64,000 bases of DNA from Eurosta solidaginis (GCF_040869045.1 NC_090321.1:29447426-29511425); one strand, 5' to 3'; counted from the first letter of the stretch, positions 10,167 through 21,972 are shown. The notes: a model not told the origin generated them from the letters alone. Program-made: numbers and translations.

Positions 10167-10460
10167 TCACTTGCACTCTCATTCCCCCTACCACTTGTGC
10201 TTCCACTTGCAAACCTTCCACCTCTTTCACCTAAACAACCTCAGAAACCCTTAAGATAACAACATAGATATAGCGAATACAGTTTTTGTTTCACTTCTAC
10301 CCGGATTTTCATTCCCATTTTCCCATCCACCCTCACTACCACTTTTACTCCTTCTACCCCTTCCAACTTAATAACGTGGTATACGTTATATATAATAAAG
10401 CAAATATAGTGAGTTTTAAATTTTTGTTTCATTTCCACTCGTTTCCATATTCACTTTTAG
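9241..10460 (+). repeat. Pyrimidine-rich interspersed repeat with decayed ~120-bp internal repeats
   Basis: From CTAGCGTACCCGGAAG on, the plus strand is strongly C+T-rich, with a loose six-base rhythm such as CATTCC/CACTCC. From about 9865, blocks recur roughly every 120 bp: CTAAATTAC, then CCAAATATTGGATACC, then TTTTTGTTTCA plus a pyrimidine run. The reverse complement of 45220-45470 has the same texture. Open frames here (9283-9603, 10071-10259, 10286-10489) reflect base composition. Confidence 0.6.
10134..10162. repeat. (TA)n microsatellite
   Basis: About 14 perfect TA units inside the pyrimidine-rich repeat. Confidence 0.95.
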
Positions 10461-10599
10461 GGCTCTCTTCCTCCTTCGCTTTATTATAAGGCTCTTCTGT
10501 ACAGCGCTTTGTTGCACTCATACACTGCATAGTCCATTAGACAAGGTTCTCTTTTTATACGCTCACTGGTTTCCGCAGTTTCGGTACGTTTTCATAGAG

Positions 10600-11190
10600 A
10601 AATATGCTCTAACTACGCAGCTTCTTCATCAGGATGATAATCGTTCTCGCTGGTATTTGTGTATGCCGGATAAAGTAGTTATCGCCTGTGTGCTTCGTCA
10701 GCAACTCCTTTCTGAACTGCAATTTTTTCTTGGGAACATTCGTGCACTTTCTTCGTTGAACAGAGGCGTGTGCTTGCCTAGGCTGCCACAAGCTGCGAGT
10801 CGATATTTCTGGCTGCCGTCAATCTGCACCTGATCATTTTAGTTCCGTGATCTTCGATCATAAGACATCCAAGTTGCTTGATGCATCCTTTTATGGTGAT
10901 GGAATCTGGTTCTGTCTTTGACCATATTTCGAATCCCAAGCCATTGTGAGATGCTAAAGCGGGTTGTTGAATTTGTGGAGAATATCACGCAAAATACCTT
11001 TCTTACCCATCCTGTCGTTAAAGTAACTAAGCCCAATATCATACAAAGTTTGATTAATAATAAATCGTATGCAATTTTTCACCCGAGCATCGTACCTCGA
11101 CCTAATAAGCCTTTTGGACAACTTTCCATCTGTGTTACAATGATATTTATTTTTTTTCGATATCAAAGTTTTACAAGAAATCAATTTTTG
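10600..11190 (-). other. Coding-like minus-strand stretch, unrecognised
   Basis: Three minus-strand open frames in a row (10954-11184, 10839-11042, 10609-10791) have balanced, charged composition unlike the repeat-derived frames around them, with basic runs such as VPKKKLQFRKELL. They may be one decayed frame of a mobile element or an old gene. No domain or motif was recognised, so no function is proposed. Confidence 0.25.
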
Positions 11191-11560
11191 ATTTACTCAT
11201 TCCAATAACTCCATCCATGCGAATATTTTGCATCTAAGTTGTAAGGAAAAAAGCATGAGAGGGTTGTTAGCGAGTGGATTAATGTATTTACTGTCATTCA
11301 AGACTCATTAAACAGACTCAGTCTACATAAATGACACTGCAATTTTTGTTTTTAAAGGCAAATGTGAGTAGGTTAAGGGAAATAACCCTTTTATCATTTT
11401 CGTCAATATTTGAGCAAATCTTGTGCATGCATAAATATACTCGTAAGACAATACATATCTACCCTGCAAAAAAGCGTTCGGTTATTTCCCAAAGAAAGAG
11501 GTCGGGAATTGGTATTTTTGTCTACGTTGCGGCATAATTGCTTACGACTGTACGCGCAAA
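11191..11560. other. No recognisable gene
   Basis: Short open frames at 11331-11537 and 11410-11679 overlap the neighbouring tandem repeat and have no motifs. Confidence 0.4.
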
Positions 11561-11574
11561 GGGTATATCTCCGA

Positions 11575-11730
11575 TATTACCTGAAGGGTTGCAAAGAGGA
11601 CATGTACAGGAACAGTACCCGTAAGGGTTTTAAGGAGAGTGGAAAAGGGATCTGTCCGACACTGCCCGTAGGGGTATAAAGAGAACACGTCCGAAACCAC
11701 CCGTTCAGGCATAAACAGGTACAATTGGTC
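11575..11730 (+). repeat. Short GC-richer tandem repeat, about 3.5 degenerate units of 38-47 bp
   Basis: A block of the form CCCGTAAGGGT ... AAAGAGAACACGTCCG ... CCA recurs starting near 11579, 11617, 11662 and 11699. Units differ by several substitutions and one longer spacer. Confidence 0.6.
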
Positions 11731-11779
11731 TCTCCATAGGACATGCCAAAACAAAAGGGTTTACTGTAACTCACATAAA

Positions 11780-12440
11780 GCTGCTGACCTGCGCAGAATA
11801 ATCGGTAGCTATTTTAGAGAAAAAGTACTTTCTTTGATAATGATAAGGGACCAAGAAGGCACAATATGAACAGCGGATGGTGTGCTACACATCGACCTTC
11901 CCGACCCTATTCCAAGCATTATATAATGACGCCGTAGGAAGAATAAAAGAATGACAGACCAACAATGAGGCTGGATATGGTTAGCAGAAGTCGTCTTGGT
12001 GAACTCAACGCATACTGGGGATGAGTAAGTCCCAAACATAAGAAATTTTCGAATAAATTCAAAGCCTTACTTGAAATACTTAGGAGTAAACACTGCTCTA
12101 AAATAACTTTTTAAAAGCACTTCAGAGGGGTTAGTGGAGTCCTAATGCGAATAATGCCCAACATCGGCGGCTAGGGCGAAGATACCCGTCAGCTAGTGTT
12201 CAAATAATCAGCTCGATAATATCATACGCAGCATCAGTGATACTGATCTAAAATTACACACCAAAAAGTTATACCAGCAGCTCACCGAATTATTGGTTAA
12301 TGAATAGCAAGTAATTGTCGAACGATGACCGACGACGCAATCCTTGTTTTATCTGGGAAAATCCCAGTAGACCTGCAGTCTAGTAAAATGGTCGATCTAT
12401 ATGGCATTGGAATCGGGTGACCATTTGAAGATTTAGGTGG
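11780..12440 (+). mobile_element. R1-type LINE reverse transcriptase remnant (RT palm to thumb)
   Basis: Translated pieces in two or three frames follow the order of R1-clade ORF2: IIGSYFREKVL (about 11790), a decayed palm stretch, LKYLGVN (12070-12091), MPNIGG (12154-12171), and GKIPVDLQ (12355-12378). Frames break repeatedly, with stops inside the palm and after NIGG. The catalytic YADD box is not recognisable. The order and spacing match the RT piece at 51370-52170 only in part (the LGV segment), so this is a separate copy. Clade assignment rests on these motifs from memory of the family. Confidence 0.7.
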
Positions 12441-13330
12441 TAAGAACGGTGGTAAGAATGAAGGAAAAGGCGCTGGATCTTCACATTACTTCGGATTATA
12501 GAGGAATGATGCGGAATCACGGCGAACTAACAAATAAAAACAAAAAGAGATCAAAACTGGCTGTAGTCGCAAATTCCTTAAGAACTCATCCAGGAATCAT
12601 CCAATACTAATCGCATCTTTTGCAGTGTACCTATACTCTCAAGTTGAAGCTTCACAATATTTACGCGAAAGTTAAAATATTATATGACGGTAATTTGAGT
12701 GACATACTTACGAGAGAGAACAACAATAAAAAGTCAAATAAAATCTAAAAATCGATATAAATTATCAAAAATCGGCAATGTCATCAGCAATGCAATGCTA
12801 AGTAGAATGCGTGCGAGTAGGAGTAGGAGTATAACGACAAAAACAATAAGAATATCAGCATAGTCATCAACAAAGCGACGTCATGCAGTCAGTCAACTGG
12901 TAGACAACAACAGCAACAGCAACCAAATCGTACAAAAGAAAAGCCATGTGCATGATTGTCCTTACAAAGGATGTGCTTAGGCTTGCCACTATGAATGGGT
13001 ACATGTTTATGTATGATTAAGGATTTTCTACTTAAATCATTAATATTTACTTATAATTAAAATGCTCAAATTGCAAGCAATCCAGCTTACTAAGGTAAAG
13101 AAATAGGGGTGCAACATGAGATGGCAGTGGAGTGAGTGAAATTTGAAGAATACGAATTGAGATTTTTATGCTTACCATGTTCGTTGAAATATGTACAGTG
13201 GTGTGTTTTATTGACATTTTTTTTTTTTAATTTCAGATGTTTATTGCTTGCTGATTCTGGATGGGATTCTGTAACGTCGGCTTTCCAGTCCGCAAAGCCA
13301 CAGATCTGTTAGAGAAAAACCAACCAGTAA
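12441..13330. other. No recognisable gene
   Basis: Unique AT-rich DNA with a small CAA/CAG-rich run near 12905-12930 and a poly-T run near 13217-13228. Confidence 0.5.
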
Positions 13331-13339
13331 AAGTACTTA

Positions 13340-13418
13340 TGTTAGGTTGAACTGGCCGATCATTGAGGGCTTCACATGGATTGAATGTGTCTATAATCTT
13401 AAGAGAAACATACTTGAA
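13340..13418 (-). mobile_element. LINE family L, 3' tip (left of HINE C)
   Basis: GTTGAACTGGCCGATC ... GATTGAATGTGTC matches the 3' tip of the minus-strand LINE at 2441. The matching continuation of that LINE (sequence like CCTAAAAAAATCAAAACCC) resumes at 16570, beyond HINE C. The two halves are thus one LINE split by insertion. Confidence 0.7.
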
Positions 13419-13569
13419 AAACAAGTAAGGAAGGTTAAGTTCGGGTGTAACCGAACATTACATACTCAGTTGAGAGCTATGGTGACAACATAAGGGAAAA
13501 TAACCATGTAGGAAAATGAACCGAGGGAAACCCTGGAATGTGTTTGTATGACATGTGTATCAAATGAAA

Positions 13570-15225
13570 GTCATTAAAGAGTATTTTATGAGGGAGTGCG
13601 CCATAGTTCTATAGGTGGACGCCATTTAGGGATATAGCCATAAAGGTGGATCAGGGTTGACTCTAGAATGCGTTTGTACGATATGGGTATCAAATGAAAG
13701 GTATTAATGAGTATTTTAAAATGGCGTGGACCTAAGTTCTATAGATGGACGCCTTTTCGAGATATCGCCGTAAAGATGGACCAGGGGTGACTCTAGAATG
13801 CGTTTGCACAATATGGGCATCAAACGAAAGGTGTTAATGAGTATTTTAAAAGGGAGTGGGCCGTAGTTCTATAGGTGGACGCCGTTTCGAGATATCGTCA
13901 TAAAGGTGGACCAGGGGTGACTCTAGAATGCGTTTGTATGATATGGGTATCAAATGAAAGGTGTTAATGAGTATTTTAAAAGGGAGTAATCCTTAGTTCC
14001 ATAGGTGGACGCCGTTTCGAGATATCGCCATAAAGGTGGACCAGGGGTGACCCTAGAATTTGTTTGTACAATATGGGTATCAAAGGAAAGGTGTTAATGA
14101 GTATTTTAAAAGGGAGTGGGCCTTAGTTCTACAGGTGGATGCCGTTTCGAAAAATCGCCATAAAAGTGGACCAGGGGTGACTCTAGAATGTGTTTGTACG
14201 ATATGGATATCAAAGTAAAGGTATTAATGAGGATTTTAAAAGGGAGTGGTGGTTGTTGTATAGGTGGTCGCCTTTTCGAAATATCGCCATAAAGGTGGAC
14301 CAGGGGTGACTCTAGAATGCGTTTGTACGATATGGATATCAAATTAAAGGTATTAATGAGTATTTTAAAAGGGAGTAATCCTTAGTTCCATAGGTGGACG
14401 CCGTTTCGAGATATCGCCATAAAGGTGGACCAGGGGTGACCCTAGAATTTGTTTGTACAATATGGGTATCAAAAGAAAGGTGTTAATGAGTATTTTAAAA
14501 GGGAGTAATCCTTAGTTCCATAGGTGGACGCCGTTTCGAGATATCGCCATAAAGGTGGACCAGGGGTGACCCTAGAATTTGTTTGTACAATATGGGTATC
14601 AAAAGAAAGGTGTTAATGAGTATTTTAAAAGGGTGTGGGGCTTAGTTCTATAGGTGGACACCTTTTCGGAATATCGCCACAAAGGTGGACCAGGGGTGAC
14701 TCTAGAATGTGTTTGTACGATATGGGTATCAAATTAAAGGTATTAATGAGGGTTTTTAAAGGGAGTGGTGGTTGTTGTATAGGTGGTCGCATTTTCGAGA
14801 TATCGCCATAAAGGTGGACCAGGGGTGACCCTAGAATTTGTTTGTACAATATGGGCATCAAAAGAAAGGTGATAATGAGTATTTTAAAAGGGAGTATTCC
14901 TTAGTTCCATAGGTGGACGCCGTTTCGAGATATCGCCATAAAGGTGGAGCAGGGGTGACCCTAGAATTTGTTTGTACAATATGGGTATCAAAAGAAAGGT
15001 GTTAATGAGTATTTTAAAAGGGTGTAGGGCATAGTTCTATAGGTGGACGCCTTTTCGAGATATCGCCATAAAGGTGGACCAGGGGTGACTCTAGAATGAG
15101 TTTGTACGATATGGGTATCAAATAAAGGTATTAATGAGAGTTTTAAAAGGGAGTGGTGGTAGTTGTATATGTGAAGGCGTTTTCCAGATATCGACCAAAA
15201 TGTGGACTAGGGTGACCCAGAACAT
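13570..15225. repeat. 130-bp tandem array inside HINE C, about 12-13 units
   Basis: Same unit as in copy B. Two adjacent units, about 14360-14489 and 14490-14619, look identical or nearly so, indicating recent duplication or homogenisation within the array. CGAGATATCGCC and TTAATGAGTATTTTAAAAGG mark each unit. Confidence 0.92.
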
Positions 15226-16368
15226 TATCGGTTGGATACCGCTAATTTATTTATATATGTAATACCTGGCAAGATTTTAAGAGTGTTTTATTTCGCCCTG
15301 CAGAACTTTTTCATTTTCTTCTACTTAATATGGTAGGTGTCACAACCATTTTATAAAGTTTTTTCTAAAGTTATATTTCGCGTCAATAAAACAATCCAAT
15401 TACCTTACCATGTTTCATCCCTTTTTTCGTATTTGGTATAGAATTATGGCATTTTTTTCATTTTTCGCAATTTTCGATATCGAAAAAGTGGGCGTGGTCA
15501 TAGTCCGATATCGTTCATTTTTCATACCAAGGTAAAGTGGGTTCAGATAAGTACGTTAACTGAGTTTAGTAAAGATATATCGATTTTTGCTCAAGTTATC
15601 GTGTTAACGGCCATGCGGAAGGACAGACGGACGACTGTGTATAAAAACTGGGCGTGGCATCAACCGATTTCGCCCATTTTCACAGAAAACAGTTAAAGCC
15701 ATAAAATCTATGTTCCTACCAAATTTCAAAAGGATTGGTTAATTTTTGTTCGATTTATGGCATTAAAAGTATCCTAGACAAATTAAATGAAAAAGGGCGG
15801 AGCCACGCCCATTTTTAAATTTTCTTTTATTTTTGTATTTTGTTGCACCATATCATTACTGGAGTTGAATCTTGACATAATTTACTTATATACTGTAAAG
15901 ATATTAAATTTTTTGTTAAAATTTTACTTTAAAAAAATTTTTTTTTTAAAAGTGGGCGTGGTCCTTCTCCGATTTTGCTAATTTTTATTAAGCGTACATA
16001 CACTAATAAGGGTAACGTTCCTGCCAAATTACATCATGATATCTTCAACGACTGCCAAATTACAGCTTGCAAAAGTTTTAAATTACCTTCTTTAAAAAGT
16101 GGGCGGTGCCACGCCCATTGTCCAAAATTTTACTAATTTTATATTTTGCGTCATAAGTTAAACTCATCTGCCAAGTTTCGTCGCTTTATCTGTCTTTTGT
16201 AATGAATTATCGCACTTTTTCGATTTTTCGAAATTTTCGATATCGAAAAAGTGGGCGTGGTTATAGTCCGATATCGTTCATTTTAAATAGCGATCTGAGA
16301 TGAGTGCTCAGGAACCTACATACCAAATTTCATCAAGATACCTCAAAATTTACTCAAGTTATCGTGTT

Positions 16369-16422
16369 AACGGACGGACGGACGGACGGACGGACGGACG
16401 GACGGACGGACGGACGGACGGA
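16369..16422. repeat. (ACGG)n microsatellite in HINE C
   Basis: About 13 perfect units. Confidence 0.95.
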
Positions 16423-16568
16423 CATGGCTCAATCAAATTTTTTTTTGATCCTGATTATTTTGATATATGGAAGTCTATATCTATCTCGATTCCTTTATAT
16501 ATGTACAACCAACCGTTATCCAATCAAACTTAATATACTCTGTGAGCTCTGCTCAACTGAGTATAATA

Positions 16569-17310
16569 ACCTGGTAAACCCTAAAAAAATCAAAACCCAT
16601 ATCATAAAATGAATTTCTCTTCTTGGCAATACAACACGCTTTCTAGAAACTATCATAATTGCTGCTTCTAGATCTGATAGCTTTAGCACTACTAACAGCT
16701 AGAGTCTTAGCCTGGTGAGCGCAGAACTTTGGCATGAAAACGTGCATGATCGCTTCCGCCTGCAACCCGTGCTTCCTACATCAGCAATGATGGATAAGAG
16801 GTTATTCAAAAGCATGTGATGCGCAAAGGCAGGGTCTAGCCAATATACCTATCATAAGCCCACATTTTACCCTTTTAGTGATAACAGTAACTTTGTTAGT
16901 CTTATGTCGCAAGACCTTCTCATGATCTTCGATAGTATGCAGTCCCGCGTTTGGCTCAATGCCTTTTGTGCTCATTCTGATTTTCTACATTTTATCTCGC
17001 CTTATCTTATCGGGTCAATTACAGTACAAGCTAAGAAGGGGGGGGGGGGGGGTGTTCTCTCTTTTTTTAGCATATTCGTATTCTCATTTCCTAATTTTTC
17101 CATATATGCGGGGATCCAATATAGATTTATGTTTCTCACTATAACGAACCCTTATAGGCACTTTTATATGTTATGCTTTGCCTTAGTTGCCTCTTGGCTG
17201 TCAATACAAAAATTTTTGCGGCTGCAGTTTATCCAATTTCCCTTCTGTCTTTCTACTGCTTTTCTCACGGCTACTACTTCCGCCTTAAACACACTACGAT
17301 GAGCTGACAG
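16569..17310 (-). mobile_element. LINE family L, 3' UTR and RNase H remnant (right of HINE C)
   Basis: Continues the LINE interrupted at 13418. 16885-16975 (GTAACTTTGTTAGTCTTATG ... GACCTTCTCATGATCTTCGA) aligns with 24605-24690. 17185-17310 (TTGCCTCTTGGCTGTCAATA ... TACTTCCGCC) aligns with the RNase H region 24945-25050. The copy is interrupted by extra sequence including a poly-G run and has no intact frame. The plus-strand open frame 16904-17302 is antisense to it. Confidence 0.75.
17038..17052. repeat. Poly-G run
   Basis: Fifteen consecutive G on the plus strand inside the LINE remnant; run length may be uncertain in sequencing. Confidence 0.9.
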
Positions 17311-18511
17311 CTTGTAGGGCCAAATGAAAATGAAATGAAATTATCTTATAGCCATTGGTGTACACGGATATCGCCTCTGCCGACATTTGAGCACCCTTGC
17401 GCTAACCTACTTCCTCTATTGTGGCTCTAAAATCCTCATCGAAGCCAATATTTGGTTCAAAATATATGCATTGAGGCTCGTTTCATTATAAACGGTTTCT
17501 TTTTCACATCCATCGTTAGGCGTCTCAAGGATCGAGATAACTTAAGACACATTTGAAGTATTTAATCTTACGACAGGTCATTTTATAACTTGTCAGTGAG
17601 TTTCAACCTTGATACTTTGAACACAGTAAAGATCAAGCCGGGAGACAAACCAATATAGGAAAAATTCATTAAAGACTCGAAAGTAGCAGGTCCGTGTTTT
17701 ATTTACCAAAACACGGTTTAAAAAAAGTTACTTAGACGGATCAAAACCCAATGAAAAATGTGCCCTTAAATACAATAAACAACTTACAATGCTATGAACA
17801 ACAAAACGCAGCCAAGATATTCTCATATTGTGGCCACTCATTTGCTGGCCTTTTTTTTTTTGAATATCATATTTAAACTCCATTCGTCCTCTCAGCTTAC
17901 CAATTCTGAGGTGATTTCTTTACATGACTGATATAATTTGCATTAAGAAATTTTATTTTCTATCTTAATCTTAAGGGCCATCATACTCCACTGTGCCAAG
18001 TAATTTTTTTTTTCATATTGCAACCCTCGAACCATGTCTGCTTTTTTTCTCTACCCTTTGTATTGATTGTCGCCTTTGCAAATATAAGTTTTAATTTTCC
18101 TTGGCTTTGCTTTACTTTGTTGGGCTTTATTTTACTTTACCTTGCATTTATTCTTTGCCTTAACTTAACAATACTTTCAAACGCCACCCCCGCTATGCAC
18201 TTTAATATTATACTTTACTTTCATTAACCAGCATGCCACAAGAACGTGCGTCGTGTGGCATGTGGACTCAATTCATTAATTTGAAATACTTTTCAGATCG
18301 ATCATACGCGCACAAAGTTGAGTGTAGTCAAACAAGAAGTAGTAGATGAAAAGGCTTGCCAAACAAACGAACAGACAACAACCCTTTTGAGCGATAACAC
18401 GCTTACAAACAATGACATACAAATAAGTAGGTAATCGCCTTTTAGGCGCACAAGCATACTAACTCACATATAGTTAAACAAACACTGTGCAGCATCAATC
18501 ACAAAGCCTCC
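17311..18511. other. No recognisable gene
   Basis: Unique AT-rich sequence; the open frame 18018-18227 is hydrophobic and T-rich without motifs. Confidence 0.5.
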
Positions 18512-18529
18512 TCATCATCATCATCATCA
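18512..18529. repeat. (CAT)n microsatellite
   Basis: Six perfect trinucleotide units. Confidence 0.9.
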
Positions 18530-18725
18530 AGCGACGCACACAACTTTTGTGCTGAATTTAACTTATTTTAGCATGCAACCTGCATTGGTCTGTAGAAATA
18601 AGCAGAATCTCATTCCCCAAGCAGCTTTTAGTTATTAGGAATTGCTTGGTTGTAGTTGATGTTGTAGACGTAAATGCTTGGTATATTCGTTTTGTAGCAG
18701 CCGTGCAACGACCACGAAGCAATAT

Positions 18726-18799
18726 GGCTTTATACCAATTATAAAGGCCAAATCCCATAGAAGGCTTTATACCAAGTATAAAGGTCAAGTCCCATAGAA
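18726..18799. repeat. 37-bp tandem duplication
   Basis: GGCTTTATACCA...CCCATAGAA occurs twice back to back (18726-18762, 18763-18799) with three differences, followed by GGCTTT of a third unit. Confidence 0.9.
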
Positions 18800-19139
18800 G
18801 GCTTTCCCTCGAGTTTCAGTTTGGCAGCAGAGCTGTATGTGTGATCTAGGTGCTGCCTTTTTATGTAGAGTTTGTGAAATGTAAAGCGAAGCGTATCAAT
18901 CCCATTATTAACAATCCAAATGGTCAGATTATCAGTTGACCTTACGCCTACTTCAACCGATACTCACAAAAACTTATTCGATTATCGATCAATTATTGTC
19001 GTGGTGTTATCGGTTTGTCTTCTGCTTCTTGTTAATTTCTTATTGACTTGTTATAGCCAGGTTAAATGTGTCATCGACTTTATAGTGAAGTTATATATGT
19101 ATTATTATTATTTTTTTTTTTTTTAATATATGTGTTTGT
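18800..19139. other. Flank of 11-bp array; ATCG-containing but not periodic
   Basis: Contains scattered TTATCG-type words (18930-19080) that may be an old edge of the array, then a T-rich run (19105-19125). No gene seen. Confidence 0.4.
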
Positions 19140-19985
19140 CTCAGAGCAATGGGTCTTCTATACCAAATCCGTAGAAGTCGAAAATTAGTAATCGAAAATT
19201 TTCAGATAAACTTTGGATAACACGCCAATTGAAAATTAGTACCACTGCGATAACAAACCAATTTTTTACAACGTACCGATTAACAATCCTTAGCTTCACG
19301 ATAATAAACCCACAATTTTCGATAATAAATCTATAATTTTTTGATAACAAATCGATAGCGAAATGACTAGTTTTTGATAACATATTTATAGCTTTTCTTG
19401 AAATAATAGATAATAAATCGATAACTTCTCGACAACAACCCAATAACTCGTCGACAAAAGATAATAACTCATTGATAACTTTTCCTATTTTATAACAAAT
19501 CGATAACTCTTCTATACCTCGTCGATAACACACCTTCATATTACAAAACGATAACTCGTCGATAACAAACTGTCACCGCTTCGATGACAAATTGGTAGTA
19601 CTCCGATGAAAATCTTTTGATACCAAATATATAACTTTATGACGAAAATTTCGATAAACAATTCTTAACATCTCTATAAAAAACAACGATAACTTTTCGA
19701 CTGTATAAAGGTATCTTTGTGCTAACATATCAATAAATGAACGATTATTTTTTGGTGACAGATCAATAGCTCTTCTGTAACATTCCCACATCAAACAGAA
19801 AAGTCATCGAAAAAAAATCAGTTACTCGTAACTTTTGTTATCTGTAGCATATGCACTACACTTCGATAACAAATCGGTAACTCGTCTATACCTCGTCGAT
19901 AATGCACTTAGAGCAAAACGATAACTCAACGATAACAAACTATCATCACTTCTATAACAAATTGATAACACGCCGTCCTGTCTCG
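19140..19985 (-). repeat. 11-bp periodic CGAT repeat, locus 2 (inverted relative to loci 1 and 3)
   Basis: CGATAACAAAT and CGATAACTCGT alternate, so the period is 11 with a 22-bp dimer unit. Clear runs lie at 19320-19480 and 19500-19560, with decayed units through 19985. Occasional single-base indels shift the register. Two long minus-strand open frames (19141-19539, 19573-19794) repeat I-D-L-L-S-K-like strings. They stay open because the 11-mer has few stop-forming contexts on that strand, not because they are genes. Confidence 0.85.
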
Positions 19986-21178
19986 GCTTCGGTTTCGATT
20001 TTCACTTCTAATATTTGTTCTCCTCTCTCACTTTTTTCCTTTCTTCTACTTTCTTGCACCTGCCTTGCTTCTTTGTTATTATCCACATTGTTATCGACAT
20101 TGTTATTATACTGTAATTTTTCTTTCAACTCTTCTGTTTCGTCTTCCTTTGTCGTTCCATTTTCTCCTTTTTATATATACATAATACATATGTATTACAT
20201 ATGTATACCATTTATTTTAATTTTTTCTGTCCTCGTTAAATTCCATTAATTGATTTGCTGTCTGATTATGCTCATATATTCTACCTCGTACAATAATCCC
20301 ACATAATATACTGACTACAGTTACGCTTACATTCTTCATTCCCCTACAGCATACCCTGCCCGCATACTATGCGTACACTACTCACACCTACACTTCAGAC
20401 TAAGCTGACACTTCGCTTAGGCTTCTACTCAGCAAAGATGTTAACACATCAAAAGAGTTGACTTTATAACAATGTCGGAAAAGCAGGCCCGTCATAATGT
20501 CAATATCCTTGGAAATATAACTATTTGCAATTTTGCGTTGTGACCATTTCATATTGTCAAAGCTTGTGGCCATTTGAGGTGGTCATATGGTCAATTGACG
20601 TTATGTGCGTTGACCTTATGTCACCCCTGCAAAGCATTCACTGTAAATGTGCTCTAAGAGCTGCTTAGATATTTGCTTGGCACATGTTTTGTAATAGGCA
20701 GCTGTATAGCTCACCTCTGAAAAAAGGGTTGCACTTTCTATTACTTATGTATTTGTATATCAGCATACCATAGCCTCTTCCTTATTACACGTGTCCGCAG
20801 CATAAATTAACGCCCAAACCCGCATGCAATTGAACTCTATTTACAGTTTACAAAGCACTTGTGCAAACATGTGAGCCCTGTATAGCATTGCACTCATCAG
20901 CAGACTCGCGTAAACCTGGTCGAATCAAACAATAGACGCATTCAGACGGCGCCATCGAATGAAAGACCAATATGTACACATATAAAAGCGTGCATGCAGT
21001 CGAAGTACCGAAACACATAAACATACATACACATAAGTAGTGTGGTGTGGGTGATGGTAAATGGGCTTTAGTTCTATCGCCATGCGGTGCATTAAATATG
21101 TGAAAATATGCCCAAAAACGAAATCCTTGTGCGTCCGCGACAATTATCTAGCACTCCTGTAGTGCTGACAAATCACTG
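19986..21178. other. No recognisable gene
   Basis: T-rich stretch 19986-20170 (open frame 19902-20249 is composition-driven), then unique sequence. No shared repeats noted. Confidence 0.5.
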
Positions 21179-21207
21179 CTTACTTACTTACTTACTTACT
21201 TACTTAC
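21179..21207. repeat. (CTTA)n microsatellite
   Basis: Seven perfect tetranucleotide units. Confidence 0.95.
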
Positions 21208-21972
21208 ATACAAAAATAAAACAAGAAGCAGGGGATTTTTTCTTTCATACTTTTATGTATTTGATATAAAGTCTTTAAGCTCACGCAACCACCCACACAT
21301 CTTAGCGAACTCACTACCATTATATGTAGAGTTTTGTAACAGCGGGAGGCCGCTTTTGTTGCCGTGCTTTATATGTAGGCTAACGGATGTTTTTTTGTCC
21401 CACTTATGATGCAACATTTGCACATGGCTTTAGAGTGCAATCAATGGCATAACTTTAGAAAACTGCATACTTTCAAGATTGCATTTCTTCCCTTGAAATT
21501 TCGCTAAAGGTGCAAGAACTTTTGCCTTGAAAGCATTGTTGAAGTGATTTAAGAACTTCAAATAATATGGAATTTTTCACAATGAAAGCACTTACCATTC
21601 TTTTAATATAATAAATAATTTGCATGCTCTTTTCTTTTAATTTCCCACTTTCTCTCTCTTACTTCATCACCCTCCTAATTAATCTGTTCGTTTTCATTTC
21701 ACTCAGCTATCTTTCAATAACGATATATTTTCCTTTTGCCTTTCTCTTAACCTACCTTATTTTTCCTTTTTTTCTGTTTTTCTGTTCCTTTTACTTTTGC
21801 TTTTCCTTTCAATTTCGCTTTTCCTTTCCCCATTTGTCTTTTCCACAACGTCGCTTCAGGTTTTAAAACAAATTATTTCTTGCCAAATAAATAACTAATA
21901 ATTTTATAATGAACAAAATCGGCTCTTAAACATTTTTCTCCCTAACATCTTGAGTTATACGTAACTATAAAA
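21208..21972. other. No recognisable gene; pyrimidine-rich stretch
   Basis: 21625-21860 is strongly T+C-rich on the plus strand; the 80-codon frame there is phenylalanine- and leucine-rich and composition-driven. Confidence 0.5.

Larger units (their letters stand above)
13419..16568 (-). mobile_element. HINE/DINE-1-like element, copy C (complete, nested in a LINE)
   Basis: Hairpin 13439-13456; subterminal repeat ATACTCAGTTGAG 13462-13474; perfect inverted partner 16552-16564. The 130-bp array spans 13570-15225 and the (ACGG)n tract 16369-16422. The core has at least four related modules, each with a CCAAATT(T/A)CATCA-like block and most with GTGGGCGTGG next to TTTCGATATCGAAA. Open frames with GRTDGRTD repeats (16300-16533, 16304-16612) are translations of the tetranucleotide tract. 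Confidence 0.85.

Noticed and set aside
16300..16612. Open frames with GRTDGRTD repeats
   Set aside because: Translation of the (ACGG)n microsatellite in the HINE, repeated at the same place in other copies; not a gene.
16904..17302. 132-codon plus-strand frame
   Set aside because: Antisense to a LINE remnant identified by its relation to 24571-25060.
19141..19539. 132-codon minus-strand gene
   Set aside because: The frame follows the 11-bp repeat and its amino acids repeat with it.
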